From NCBI GenBank assembly GCA_023421675.1, contig JAEZTC010000006.1, positions 172,764-236,763 of the forward strand: 64,000 bases of DNA. Reading direction: 5' to 3'. Each line of letters starts with the position of its first letter. Within the stretch, counting starts at the first letter, position 1. Under the pieces are notes generated by a model that saw nothing but the letters and a program-made list of their open reading frames with translations, was not told the origin of the DNA and did not search any database. The position numbers and the translations under genes were made by a program. The DNA is from Bacillota bacterium (GTDB taxonomy: Bacteria; Bacillota; Clostridia; Acetivibrionales; JANLFN01). This document shows positions 1 through 7,876 of this stretch, one piece after another.

Positions 1-1
1 A

Positions 2-304
2 AATTTGCTTGGTATAACATCTCAAAGAGCCCTTATGCTAAATAAAAAGGTTGAATATCTTACTATAAAAAGCATACGCGGAAAGATAAGTACTTTTCTT
101 CTTGATTTATATAAGAAAACGCAAAATAATAATGTTATGCTTAATATGAACAGGAATGAGCTTGCAGATTTTCTTAATGTTTCAAGGCCTTCTATGTCAA
201 GGGAAATGTGCAGGATGAGAGATGAGGGTATTATAGATTTTCATCTTTCTGCGATCCGTATTAAGGACATTGAGGCACTTAAGGAAGGCTGTGATCAGAA
301 ATAG
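2..304 (+). CDS. Crp/Fnr-family transcriptional regulator, C-terminal part (cut by window edge)
   Basis: The reading frame is open to the left edge, so this is the C-terminal ~100 residues of a longer protein. It holds the end of a dimerisation helix (SIRGKISTFLLDLYKK) followed by a winged helix whose recognition segment reads ELADFLNVSRPSMSREMCRM, as in Crp/Fnr regulators. The N-terminal cyclic-nucleotide-like domain lies outside the window, so the effector cannot be judged. The next gene starts 27 bases downstream on the same strand, so it may be co-transcribed. The family call rests on the helix-turn-helix pattern only. Confidence 0.75.
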   Translation, partial: NLLGITSQRALMLNKKVEYLTIKSIRGKISTFLLDLYKKTQNNNVMLNMNRNELADFLNVSRPSMSREMCRMRDEGIIDFHLSAIRIKDIEALKEGCDQK

Positions 305-331
305 GTTACCCTATTGAATAGAGGAGTCAAC

Positions 332-670
332 ATGAATATCCAGATTTTCGGGCTGAAGAAAAGCTTTGATTCACAGAAGGCAGAACGGTATTTTAAGGAG
401 CGAAAAATTAAATATCAATATATTGAATTGGAACGCTATGGTTTGAGTAAAGGGGAATTTGCAAGTGTTAAGGCCTCTGTGGGGTTAAAAGAATTAATAA
501 ATGTGAAATGTAAGGAATATACTACACTTAATATGAGTATGCTTGGGACAGGACCTGCTGCTGAAGAAATTTTATTTAAAAATCCAAAGCTTTATAACGG
601 ACCTATAGTAAGAAACGGAAATAAAGCAACTGTGGGATATAAGCCTGAAATTTGGGCTGGTTGGGATTGA
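332..670 (+). CDS. ArsC/Spx-like (YffB-type) thioredoxin-fold protein without the active-site cysteine
   Basis: A 112-residue protein resembling the ArsC/Spx/YffB family: an N-terminal beta strand (MNIQIFG), a helix, a central KELINVKC segment, and a C-terminal strand with a conserved proline region (LYNGPIVRNGNKATVGYKPEIW). The start ATG at 332 follows a GAGGAG ribosome site 6 bases upstream; an in-frame TTG at 314 lacks one. The position normally holding CxxC or CxxS reads LKKSFDSQKAER, so there is no cysteine and arsenate reductase activity is unlikely. It may be a regulatory or degenerate member of the fold. It sits between a Crp/Fnr gene and two small membrane proteins. Confidence 0.7.
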   Translation: MNIQIFGLKKSFDSQKAERYFKERKIKYQYIELERYGLSKGEFASVKASVGLKELINVKCKEYTTLNMSMLGTGPAAEEILFKNPKLYNGPIVRNGNKATVGYKPEIWAGWD

Positions 671-707
671 AGCTGCATAAAAAATAATTAAAGAATAGGA
701 AAAATAT

Positions 708-986
708 ATGTTTGCAATATTACGCTTTTTAATACCTTTGTTGATTATTATTATACCTGTTATTTATTATTACAGGAAGCTTAAAAGAGTGTTTAACGGC
801 AAAGGAAATGCCGAAGGGAAAAAAACAAAAAAAGCAGATTCGTTTGAAATGGTTAAAGACGAAGTGTGTGGCAAATTTATACTAAAAAACAACTCACTTG
901 AATTAAAAAAGGATGGAGTCAAGTATTATTTCTGCAGTGAGGAATGCAAAAACAGGTTCTTGCAATCTGACAAAAGCAACGGGTAA
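708..986 (+). CDS. Small membrane-anchored protein with YHS/TRASH-like metal-binding domain
   Basis: A 92-residue protein with an N-terminal membrane helix (about residues 2-22, very rich in Ile and Leu), a basic linker, then a short domain with the pattern VKDEVCGKFI...YYFCSEECKNRF. The CG...FCSxxC...F arrangement is typical of YHS/TRASH metal-binding modules, so it probably binds a transition metal at the inner membrane face. The following gene starts 12 bases downstream behind AGGAGGAAG, which suggests an operon. The exact metal and role cannot be read from sequence. Confidence 0.65.
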   Translation: MFAILRFLIPLLIIIIPVIYYYRKLKRVFNGKGNAEGKKTKKADSFEMVKDEVCGKFILKNNSLELKKDGVKYYFCSEECKNRFLQSDKSNG

Positions 987-998
987 AAAGGAGGAAGA

Positions 999-1400
999 AT
1001 GTTTAAGAATTTTATGAAAGACCGGTATGGTATAGATAACCTGACGTTTATCATATTGGCCTTTGCATTGATATTTGTTACATATAAATATGTCTGGATT
1101 ATTAGCGTCCTTTTAGTTGGTTGGGCTTTATTCAGAGTGTTGTCCAAAAACCGTCAAAAGCGTGTCCATGAACTTCAGGTATATAGTGCTTTCATTAATA
1201 AGATTGTTCAGTGGATAATGAAAGGTATATACAAATTAAAAAGTAGACGTACAGGCTATAAGTCAAGACAGCAGCAGAAGCAATTTCATGTATTTGTTAA
1301 ATGCCCAAAATGTAAGAATAAGCTCAGACTCCCTAAAAATAAGGGAAAGCTTATGGTAACATGTCCAGTTTGTAAACAAGAATTTATTAAAAAGACATAG
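999..1400 (+). CDS. Membrane protein with C-terminal zinc ribbon, function unknown
   Basis: A 133-residue protein with hydrophobic segments at about residues 13-32 and 32-48, a basic middle region, and a C-terminal zinc ribbon (CPKCKNKL...CPVCKQEF, two CxxC pairs about 17 residues apart). I do not recognise a named family beyond the ribbon. It is the last gene of the short plus-strand run that starts with the Crp/Fnr regulator and is followed by a hairpin terminator. Membrane anchoring plus metal-binding cysteines echo the gene before it. Confidence 0.6.
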   Translation: MFKNFMKDRYGIDNLTFIILAFALIFVTYKYVWIISVLLVGWALFRVLSKNRQKRVHELQVYSAFINKIVQWIMKGIYKLKSRRTGYKSRQQQKQFHVFVKCPKCKNKLRLPKNKGKLMVTCPVCKQEFIKKT

Positions 1401-1440
1401 AGCCGGAGTATCCATGTTAATACCTGGTTTAGGACAAAAT

Positions 1441-1475
1441 AAAACTCAAGGATGTGTGTTCCTTGAGTTTTATAA
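1441..1475. terminator. Hairpin terminator between convergent genes
   Basis: AAACTCAAGGA / TCCTTGAGTTT form an 11-bp stem around a short loop, with A-rich and T-rich flanks. It lies between the plus-strand zinc-ribbon gene and the minus-strand exporter operon and could serve both. Confidence 0.75.
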
Positions 1476-1501
1476 CTTATAACAAATTATTAATGTAATA
1501 T

Positions 1502-2302
1502 TTAGCTTCCTGTTCCTGAATATCTTCTTGCACCCCTCATCCATACAAAATAAGCAAGTGCGAAAAAGGCTGCTCCGACTAGCGGCGACAGAAATGCTGT
1601 TACCGATGCTGCGTTTGGCCTTAAAAATAATTGGCTGGGGTAAAATGCTATAAATCCTACAGGAATAATAATGCTGAATATCAGTTTAAAAACAGTATTG
1701 AAAATTGACATAGGGTATTTGGAGTAATCCTTGAAATTATACACGAACAAAAGTACCGATGTTGAATTTGTTATCCAGAATGCTGATGAAGACGCAAGTA
1801 CCATTATTCCTGTCATTACAAGTGATGCTCCTATTAAAGCAAGTATCAGAAGGAGTATGTTTACTATAGTAAGAGGTACTCCTAGCTTTACCCAACCGTA
1901 ACCAAGTGTCAGAATTCCAAATAGCATCTGACTTATACCTTTCATATCAAATACATCAGATATGTAATAAAAGAAAATATTTATAGGCCTGAAGCAATAT
2001 TTTATAAAATCGCCTGTCAGGGTGTAATTGCTTATGTTCCAGATGTTATCGAAAAAAATCTGTACAGGTGTTATTGCCAATAGCGAAAAACCGTAAAGGA
2101 AAATCATTTCGTTATAGCTCCAGCCTTTTATATCGGGAATGGATTTAAAAAGCAGCCAGAAGGAAAGCAAGCCTGAAAGGTTTGTTGCAATCATTCCGAT
2201 GGAGCTTATATAAAAGTCTGTTCTGTATTGCATCTTAGACTTTATATCCTGTGCAACTATCTTAAAATAAAGCTTTGAATAGTATCTTAATCCCTGTTTC
2301 AT
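1502..2302 (-). CDS. ABC-2 type exporter permease (COG3694-like)
   Basis: A 266-residue membrane protein with about six hydrophobic segments and the ABC-2 permease look of the uncharacterised COG4586/COG4587/COG3694 exporter set. The ATG at 2302 is chosen because GGAGGT lies 10 bases upstream, inside the last codons of the preceding permease gene (which ends at 2310). An ATG at 2320 would itself contain this ribosome site. The embedded site suggests translational coupling of the two permeases, which probably pair with the ATPase encoded at 3156. Substrate unknown. Confidence 0.8.
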   Translation of the reverse strand: MKQGLRYYSKLYFKIVAQDIKSKMQYRTDFYISSIGMIATNLSGLLSFWLLFKSIPDIKGWSYNEMIFLYGFSLLAITPVQIFFDNIWNISNYTLTGDFIKYCFRPINIFFYYISDVFDMKGISQMLFGILTLGYGWVKLGVPLTIVNILLLILALIGASLVMTGIMVLASSSAFWITNSTSVLLFVYNFKDYSKYPMSIFNTVFKLIFSIIIPVGFIAFYPSQLFLRPNAASVTAFLSPLVGAAFFALAYFVWMRGARRYSGTGS

Positions 2303-2309
2303 TTTTATG

Positions 2310-3104
2310 CTAACCTCCATTCACTGTAATTAATTTTGATGCCTTTTTGAATACAAGTCTGCTGGCAGCAAGCAGCAGCACTGCCCAAATGGCTTGTATA
2401 CCCATATATCTAAGGTAATCAATAACCTGAAGACTCTTGTTTGTGAGTATTTGCAGTGGCAGGTTGTATATTGCCTGGAATGGCAGAAGTTCAATAATAT
2501 TTCTCAATGCTTCCGGGAAAAAAGGAAGCGGAACCACTGAACCTGACAAAAGAAGTACAATCACATCCTTGGTAGTACTTATCCCCCATATGGATTCAGT
2601 ATAAAAGGATATTGATCCAATCATAAAATCTATACTGTTGTTTATAAGGTATGCCAGAATAATTGCTGCGAGAAAAAATACTATATTAATTCCAAGCAAT
2701 ATTCCTCCATCAAAAACAAACACTATTAATACAAAGGATGGAATAAATATGATTATGAAATTACTTATTACAAAGCCAAGATTGTCAAATGTCTTGTAAA
2801 GCTGATAATCAAGCGGCCTTAAAAGCTGCAGTACAATGTTCCCGTTAAGCATTGCACGGGACATATCCCAGTCGCACCAGGTCTTAAGAAGTGTAGCTGT
2901 TGAAGCAGCAAGTGTAAGATACATAAAAGTATCATTAAAGGTCATGCCATTGATGGATTTAGATGAGCTTCCGAAAATTGCTATCCATAAAAAATAAATT
3001 AAAGTTATAAACAGTATATTACCTATGAATGTAAACAGGTAATGCCCTCTGAAATTTACGCTATCCAAGAGGGCGCCCCTGCAAAGCCCCCAATATCTTT
3101 TCAT
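2310..3104 (-). CDS. ABC-2 type exporter permease (COG4587-like)
   Basis: A 264-residue polytopic membrane protein, the first of two permeases downstream of an exporter ATPase. It starts with a short cytoplasmic stretch (MKRYWGLCRGALLDSV) and has about six membrane segments. The ATG at 3104 has GGGGGT about 11 bases upstream; a GTG at 3113 is too close to that site to be used. Gene order ATPase-permease-permease and the 7-base gap to the next permease indicate one heteromeric exporter. The transported compound cannot be inferred. Confidence 0.8.
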   Translation of the reverse strand: MKRYWGLCRGALLDSVNFRGHYLFTFIGNILFITLIYFLWIAIFGSSSKSINGMTFNDTFMYLTLAASTATLLKTWCDWDMSRAMLNGNIVLQLLRPLDYQLYKTFDNLGFVISNFIIIFIPSFVLIVFVFDGGILLGINIVFFLAAIILAYLINNSIDFMIGSISFYTESIWGISTTKDVIVLLLSGSVVPLPFFPEALRNIIELLPFQAIYNLPLQILTNKSLQVIDYLRYMGIQAIWAVLLLAASRLVFKKASKLITVNGG

Positions 3105-3155
3105 TTTAACCACTACCCCCAGATGGATTAATTTTATTGCATTCTTTTATACAGA

Positions 3156-4208
3156 TTAGGTTGAACTGGCAGAAAGACTTTCTTCTAAAACTTTTCCGCC
3201 CTCGTAAATTCTCTTGATTATGCTTTCTGCCTCGACCTCTTCGATTTTTACGTCTTTTACAGGTAATGCTTTCATTGTATAATTCAATACATCGGTAAGA
3301 GGTATTCTGTCCTGATCTACCGATATGCTCATCCAATCCTCTTCATTATTGCTAAGTGATATGGCTTTTTTGTCGCTGAATTGGGTAAATATTATGTCAG
3401 AGTACTTGCTGAATGCATCTTCATTCAGATTTTCAATACTTACCTTAAGAGTTCTATACGAACCGAACATATCCTTAAGCTTATCAAATTCATTGTCAAA
3501 TATAATTTTACCTTTATCTATTATTACAATTCTTTGGCATAACGCTTCGACATCACCCATATCATGAGTTGTAAGTATAACAGTGGTTTTTTTACGTGCA
3601 TTCAATTCTTTTATAAGCATCCTTATTTTGCTCTTGATGGAAACATCAAGCCCTATGGTTGGCTCATCAAGGAATATTACCTTTGGATTGTGCAGAAACG
3701 CTGCAAGTATATCGCAAAGTGTTCTTTGACCAAGAGACATTTGCCTGACGGGTTTGGAATACAGTGCGCTTATATTAACCAGACTGTCAAAAAGTTCAAG
3801 ATTTTCATTATATGTTTTGTCATCAATTTTATATATCTGTTTTAGAATCTTAAATGACTCAATAACCGGTAAAGCCCACCAAAGCTGTGTTCTTTGGCCG
3901 AAAACTACTCCTATGTTCTGAGCATTAACTTTTCTGTTCTTATATGGAACATTTCCGTTTACTTTTATTGTTCCGCCGGAGGGTTCCAAAACACCTGTCA
4001 TCATTTTGATTGTAGTAGATTTGCCAGCTCCGTTTGGCCCCAGATATCCAACTATTTCACCTTCGGTAATATCCATGGATATTTTATCTACTGCCTTAAT
4101 ATATTTATAATCCCTTGAAAAAAGGTCCTTGACTGCACCTTTTAAACCTTCATGTCTGTTAAGGACTTTAAAGGTTTTTTCAAGCTCTTTTATTTCAATG
4201 ATATTCAT
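3156..4208 (-). CDS. ABC exporter ATP-binding protein (COG4586-like)
   Basis: A 350-residue ABC ATPase with Walker A GPNGAGKST (about residues 57-65), Q-loop region VVFGQRTQLWW, signature MSLGQR, Walker B VIFLDEPTIGLD and an H-loop TTHD. The WW after the Q-loop and a long C-terminal extension (about residues 250-350) are typical of COG4586 ATPases that work with COG4587 and COG3694 permeases, which follow here. ATG 4208 has GGGGGG about 6 bases upstream. It is divergent from the padR operon and has its own minus-strand promoter at 4257-4285. Confidence 0.88.
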   Translation of the reverse strand: MNIIEIKELEKTFKVLNRHEGLKGAVKDLFSRDYKYIKAVDKISMDITEGEIVGYLGPNGAGKSTTIKMMTGVLEPSGGTIKVNGNVPYKNRKVNAQNIGVVFGQRTQLWWALPVIESFKILKQIYKIDDKTYNENLELFDSLVNISALYSKPVRQMSLGQRTLCDILAAFLHNPKVIFLDEPTIGLDVSIKSKIRMLIKELNARKKTTVILTTHDMGDVEALCQRIVIIDKGKIIFDNEFDKLKDMFGSYRTLKVSIENLNEDAFSKYSDIIFTQFSDKKAISLSNNEEDWMSISVDQDRIPLTDVLNYTMKALPVKDVKIEEVEAESIIKRIYEGGKVLEESLSASST

Positions 4209-4256
4209 TATGTACCCCCCAGTATTTACAAATAGACTGCTTAAATAATAGATTAA

Positions 4257-4285
4257 ATTCTAGCAAACAAATGTTCCGTTTGCAA
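4257..4285 (-). promoter_or_regulatory. Predicted sigma-A promoter of the minus-strand ABC operon, with inverted repeat in the spacer
   Basis: Read on the minus strand: TTGCAA (4285-4280), 17-bp spacer, TAGAAT (4262-4257), about 50 bases before the ATPase start. The spacer contains GCAAAC-N9-GTTTGC (4263-4283), a perfect 6-bp inverted repeat that could be an operator. Confidence 0.6.
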
Positions 4286-4420
4286 TAGAATTATTGTAAT
4301 TGTTTACAGATAGAAAATGCTAAATGTACTATCCTTTACTACGACAAGGCTTAAAAAATCGGGCTTGAAAAAGTGAGCAAAATTTTACAATATGAAGCTA
4401 TGTTTTTGCCGAAAAAAATA

Positions 4421-4450
4421 TTGACACTATATATCACACCGCGATATAAT
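4421..4450 (+). promoter_or_regulatory. Consensus sigma-A promoter of the padR-natAB operon
   Basis: TTGACA at 4421-4426, 18-bp spacer, TATAAT at 4445-4450: both hexamers match consensus fully. The start codon of padR is about 60 bases downstream. The -10 overlaps the first of two repeated dyads, so occupancy there would block transcription. Confidence 0.8.
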
Positions 4451-4480
4451 AAGGCTAGCTTATATCACGATGCGATGTAT
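4430..4480 (+). promoter_or_regulatory. Twin dyad operator for PadR-type autorepression (predicted)
   Basis: Two copies of TATATC-N7-GATRTA: 4430-4448 (TATATC, acaccgc, GATATA) and 4461-4479 (TATATC, acgatgc, GATGTA). Their centres are 31 bp apart, about three helical turns, so two dimers could bind the same face. The first covers the -10 element. They directly precede a padR gene, and that family is commonly autoregulated through such sites. Confidence 0.6.
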
Positions 4481-4510
4481 CAAGCAATGATATATAAAAG
4501 GATATATCTT

Positions 4511-4831
4511 ATGAATATTAAGGATTTTATTCCAATGAGTGAAACTGCATATTACATACTTTTATCACTAGTTGTTGAACGCCATGGCTATGGTGTAATG
4601 CAATATGTTTCAAGCCTTACTGGCGGTCGAATCAATCTGGGGGCGGGTACCCTGTATGGCACTTTATCGAAACTTGAAAAAGCAAATCTTGTAATGATTA
4701 CAAGAGAAGAAAATAAACGCAAATACTATAAAATAACTGAACTTGGCGAAGACATACTAAAGTCTGAAATCGAGCGTATTGGAGAACTCCATACAAATGG
4801 CAGGAGGGTATTTGAAAATGAAAGAAAATAA
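4511..4831 (+). CDS. PadR-family transcriptional repressor
   Basis: A 106-residue PadR winged-helix protein: SETAYYILLSLVVERHGYGVMQYVS, then INLGAGTLYGTLSKLEKANLV with the family hallmark GTLYGTLxxLE, and a wing (REENKRKYYKITELG). ATG 4511 has AAAGGA 8 bases upstream; more upstream in-frame ATGs fall inside the promoter region and are rejected. It is the first gene of a PadR, DUF2812, ATPase, permease operon and overlaps the DUF2812 gene by 14 bases. It probably represses this operon through the twin dyads at 4430-4480, with release by an exporter substrate or envelope signal. Confidence 0.88.
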   Translation: MNIKDFIPMSETAYYILLSLVVERHGYGVMQYVSSLTGGRINLGAGTLYGTLSKLEKANLVMITREENKRKYYKITELGEDILKSEIERIGELHTNGRRVFENERK

Positions 4832-5408
4832 AAAATATGTCAGAAAGGCTTTCGGGGTTCATCAGCATGAAAAGGAAGAAGAATATCTTTCGCAGATGTC
4901 AAGGGATGGCTGGCTTTTAAAAAAAATATACCGTAGGATTCCTTTAAAATATGAATTTGAGAAATGTGAAGACAATTATATATATCAGATTGACTATATA
5001 ACAAAAAAAGAAGATACAGAGGATTATCACCAGCTGTTTAAAGATGCCGGGTGGGAAGAGGCTTATTCATTGAAGGCACCCGGCGGCACCTGGTACTATT
5101 TCCGTAAGATTACAGTTAACGGAGATGAGGAAAGGATTTACACGGACTATGAATCAAAATATAACTTGTATAATAAACTTCTTAAGGTGTTTGCACCTCT
5201 ATTAATAGCAGTACTTTTAATTGAAATAAATGCTTTAAGAGTATCAATCAAGGATTTTAGAGATGAATACGGTGACCTTAAGGATAGTCTGGTTAATCTA
5301 TTTTTAATAATCTTTTTTGCAGGAGTTATTATAATGATTGGATATTGGATTGCCGGTTTATTAGCAGAAAGAAATAAAATTAAGAATAAATTGAATCAAA
5401 AATTATAA
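4818..5408 (+). CDS. DUF2812 membrane protein
   Basis: A 196-residue protein with a cytoplasmic N-terminal part (YVRKAFGVHQHEKEEEYLSQMSRDGWLLKK, with the typical DUF2812 pattern of a short leader before EEEYLxxMSxxGWxL) and two membrane helices (about residues 125-142 and 160-180). ATG 4818 follows GGAGGG by 9 bases and lies inside the end of padR. DUF2812 genes are frequently found beside PadR regulators in Firmicutes, as here. Its biochemical role is not known; a partner in signalling to PadR or in export is inference from context. Confidence 0.8.
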   Translation: MKENKKYVRKAFGVHQHEKEEEYLSQMSRDGWLLKKIYRRIPLKYEFEKCEDNYIYQIDYITKKEDTEDYHQLFKDAGWEEAYSLKAPGGTWYYFRKITVNGDEERIYTDYESKYNLYNKLLKVFAPLLIAVLLIEINALRVSIKDFRDEYGDLKDSLVNLFLIIFFAGVIIMIGYWIAGLLAERNKIKNKLNQKL

Positions 5409-5422
5409 GGAGGGCGAAGTAA

Positions 5423-6148
5423 GTGCTTAAGGTAAAAAACCTTACTAAAAAGTTCGGTGACTTGACTGCTGTTGATAATATCAGCTTTGAAGTCGGCGAA
5501 GGAGAAATATTTGGGTTGTTAGGCGAAAATGGAGCCGGCAAAACCACCACATTAAGAATGCTTGCAACAATGCTTAAACCATTTTCGGGTACTGCAGAAA
5601 TGAACGGATTTGATATAAATGCAGAACCTGAAAAGGTAAGAGGCTGCATAGGTATTCTTTTCGGCGGAGACAGCGGACTATATGACAGGCTTACTGCTTA
5701 TGAAAACATTGCATATTATGCAGAACTTAATGATATGAGCAGGAAAGATATTAAAGAGCGTATTGATTATCTTACAGAAACCTTTGAAATGAAAGAATAT
5801 ATAAATAAACGTGCAGGAAAGTTTTCAAAGGGAATGAAGCAGAAGGTTGCATTTGCAAGGTCCATAGTTCATAATCCCGACATAATGCTTTTTGATGAAC
5901 CTACATCGGGTCTTGATGTTAGTGCTATCAGAGATGTGCATGAATTTATCCTGGATTGTAAGAACAAGAATAAAACTATAGTATTTTCAAGTCACACAAT
6001 GAGTGAAGTTGAAAAGCTGTGTGACAGGATTGCGATTATACATAAAGGGAAAATGGTTGCTATAGGAACTATTGATGAACTAAAGCAGAAATATGGGTGC
6101 GATAGCCTTGAGGATGTTTTTATCAGATTGGTAGGTGATAACAAATGA
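5423..6148 (+). CDS. ABC exporter ATP-binding protein, NatA-like
   Basis: A 241-residue ABC ATPase: Walker A GENGAGKTT (about residues 35-43), signature FSKGMKQK, Walker B IMLFDEPTSGLD, H-loop SSHT. It starts with GTG at 5423 behind AGGAGGG. The sequence and the paired permease with a large extracytoplasmic loop match the NatAB family (sodium or cationic compound efflux in Bacillus), though the substrate here is unproven. It overlaps the permease gene by 4 bases (ATGA). Expression probably depends on the upstream PadR repressor. Confidence 0.85.
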   Translation: MLKVKNLTKKFGDLTAVDNISFEVGEGEIFGLLGENGAGKTTTLRMLATMLKPFSGTAEMNGFDINAEPEKVRGCIGILFGGDSGLYDRLTAYENIAYYAELNDMSRKDIKERIDYLTETFEMKEYINKRAGKFSKGMKQKVAFARSIVHNPDIMLFDEPTSGLDVSAIRDVHEFILDCKNKNKTIVFSSHTMSEVEKLCDRIAIIHKGKMVAIGTIDELKQKYGCDSLEDVFIRLVGDNK

Positions 6149-7353
6149 ATTTTAAACACATTACGATAGTATTTAAAAAAGAAATCAAGGACATGAGCCG
6201 AGATAAGAAGACTATAATATCAAGTTTTATTGTCCCGCTTATACTTATACCTATAATAATGCTTCTGATGGGCGGCGGAGCTGAGAAAATGCAGAAGGAT
6301 TTGACTGAAAATGTATCTATAGCTTTGGCTCAGAACTCCAACACCGATGATATTAAAAATTTGGTTCAGGACAGAATAATAAGTAATAACAAAAATATTA
6401 AGCTGGTAGATGCTGATAATGATATTGAATCAGTAAGACAGGAAAAAGTAAGTATTGTACTGGATTTTGACAAGGATTATGCTGCCAAACTTAAGGCTAA
6501 CAAACCTTTTTCAATAAAAATACTGTATGATAATTCAAAGACAAAGTCTCAGGCTGCTGTGTCAATTGTTAAAGAGGCTATTGAGAAGTTTAATCAGAGT
6601 ATGGTTGCCGACAGGCTTACTGCTATGGGAATAAGTACAGATTTACTTAAGCCATCAACAGTAGAAGAACAGGATGTTACAGACAAGAATAAGTCTAATA
6701 ATTCAATGCTTATTATGATACTTCCTATGATGCTGGGAGTACTCATAGCTGTAGGCGGTACGGCTGCTGCAACAGACCTTGTAGCCGGTGAAAAGGAAAG
6801 AAATACATTTGAACCGCTTCTTACAACCAGGCCAGGAAGACTGTCAATACTTATGGGTAAATACCTTACTCTTAACATGTTTGCACTAATGAGCATTTTC
6901 TCAACCGGGTTGGGATTTGTATTGGCTTACATGATTAATCCTAATTCGGTGACAATGGGTACAGGTAGCGGTGGGTTTTATATGCCTCCTTTGGCGGCAG
7001 TTCTTGTAATAGTAGTTATGATACTTATGGGTATGACTTTCTCGGGTATACAAATATCATTAAGTACATTTGCAAGATCTTTTAAGGAAGCCCAGACTTA
7101 TTTGTCTTTCCTATTAATAATCGCAATGATTCCTGCATATGCAACTATGTTTATACAGCCTAATGAAATACAGACATACATGTTTGGTGTGCCTATACTC
7201 AATACCATATGTTCTTTTAAAATGGTTTTAGGAGGAAACATAGATTACCTTAAGCTAGGAATAGCTATTGCTTCATCGGCTATTTATGTTGTAATAACTC
7301 TGGCACTTGCGGTATCCATGTTTAAAAAGGAGAAGGCTTTATTTAGAAGTTAG
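6145..7353 (+). CDS. ABC-2 exporter permease, NatB-like
   Basis: A 402-residue membrane protein with one N-terminal membrane helix (about residues 24-42), a large extracytoplasmic domain of roughly 150 residues, then five to six helices including ATDLVAGEKERNTFEPLLTTRP, the cytoplasmic segment that contacts the ATPase in NatB/CcmB-type permeases. It starts in the ATGA overlap with the natA-like gene and ends the operon at a strong terminator. It forms the channel for the exporter; the substrate is unknown. Confidence 0.85.
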   Translation: MNFKHITIVFKKEIKDMSRDKKTIISSFIVPLILIPIIMLLMGGGAEKMQKDLTENVSIALAQNSNTDDIKNLVQDRIISNNKNIKLVDADNDIESVRQEKVSIVLDFDKDYAAKLKANKPFSIKILYDNSKTKSQAAVSIVKEAIEKFNQSMVADRLTAMGISTDLLKPSTVEEQDVTDKNKSNNSMLIMILPMMLGVLIAVGGTAAATDLVAGEKERNTFEPLLTTRPGRLSILMGKYLTLNMFALMSIFSTGLGFVLAYMINPNSVTMGTGSGGFYMPPLAAVLVIVVMILMGMTFSGIQISLSTFARSFKEAQTYLSFLLIIAMIPAYATMFIQPNEIQTYMFGVPILNTICSFKMVLGGNIDYLKLGIAIASSAIYVVITLALAVSMFKKEKALFRS

Positions 7354-7361
7354 TGAGCTTT

Positions 7362-7401
7362 TAAAAAACAGGTCTGGGAGAAAATCTCAGACCTGTTTTT
7401 A
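7362..7401. terminator. Strong bidirectional terminator
   Basis: ACAGGTCTG-GAG / CTC-CAGACCTGT stem with A-run before and T-run after, placed between the natB-like gene and the convergent HPr-like gene; it can act for both strands. Confidence 0.85.
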
Positions 7402-7406
7402 GTAAT

Positions 7407-7640
7407 CTAACTTATTTCAATGAATTCCTTCAATTCATCGAATAACGGCTGCGTATCAACATTATCCGGTACTACAAGAGTAAGCGGTTCATTTAATTTG
7501 AGTATAAACATACCCAGGATTGATTTTGCGTCAGCCATTCCGTTTTTACTGTGAATCCATATGTCATAGGGATAACGGGATACAATTGCATTTACTTTTT
7601 CAATATCATTTATGTTTTTCATTTTAATTGGCTTAATCAA
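7407..7640 (-). CDS. HPr-like protein lacking the phosphorylatable histidine
   Basis: A 77-residue protein aligned with the second half of HPr/Crh proteins: DIWIHSKNGMADAKSILGMFILKLNEPLTLVV resembles the HPr serine-46 region (KSILGxMxLxxxxxxxLxI). The N-terminal active-site histidine motif (GLHARPA) is absent, so it cannot relay phosphate from PEP. It could be a Crh-like regulator or a divergent member. The TTG at 7640 is preferred because GAGGTG lies 6 bases upstream; the ATG at 7622 has no such site. It stands alone on the minus strand. Confidence 0.6.
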   Translation of the reverse strand: MIKPIKMKNINDIEKVNAIVSRYPYDIWIHSKNGMADAKSILGMFILKLNEPLTLVVPDNVDTQPLFDELKEFIEIS

Positions 7641-7729
7641 TAATATCACCTCGGTACTAATCTTCCCGCTGTAGAAGTTAAAATACATTCTTAAAAAAGT
7701 AAAATGCTATTTTTTATAATAAATAACTA

Positions 7730-7758
7730 TTGCTTATTTTGTTAATCCATGGTATGAT
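7730..7758 (+). promoter_or_regulatory. Predicted promoter of the zinc-ribbon gene (and perhaps tRNA-fMet)
   Basis: TTGCTT (7730-7735), 17-bp spacer, TATGAT (7753-7758). It gives a leader of about 110 bases before the zinc-ribbon start. No other promoter is visible before the tRNA at 8111. Confidence 0.5.
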
Positions 7759-7876
7759 GATTAAACCAGTCACTATATATTATCAGGATTCATTTTCCGA
7801 ATACAACTCTCTTTAATTTAATTGGAGCGGGAATAGGAATTATATGATCCAAATAAAATTAAGGAGGTATATAGAT

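Noticed and set aside
3325..4118. Plus-strand frames opposite the ABC ATPase gene
   Set aside because: They are antisense shadows of the strongly supported minus-strand gene and show no family features.
4373..4510. Longer N-terminus for the PadR protein
   Set aside because: The extra residues would be read through the promoter and twin operators; the ATG at 4511 has a good ribosome site and the usual PadR start.
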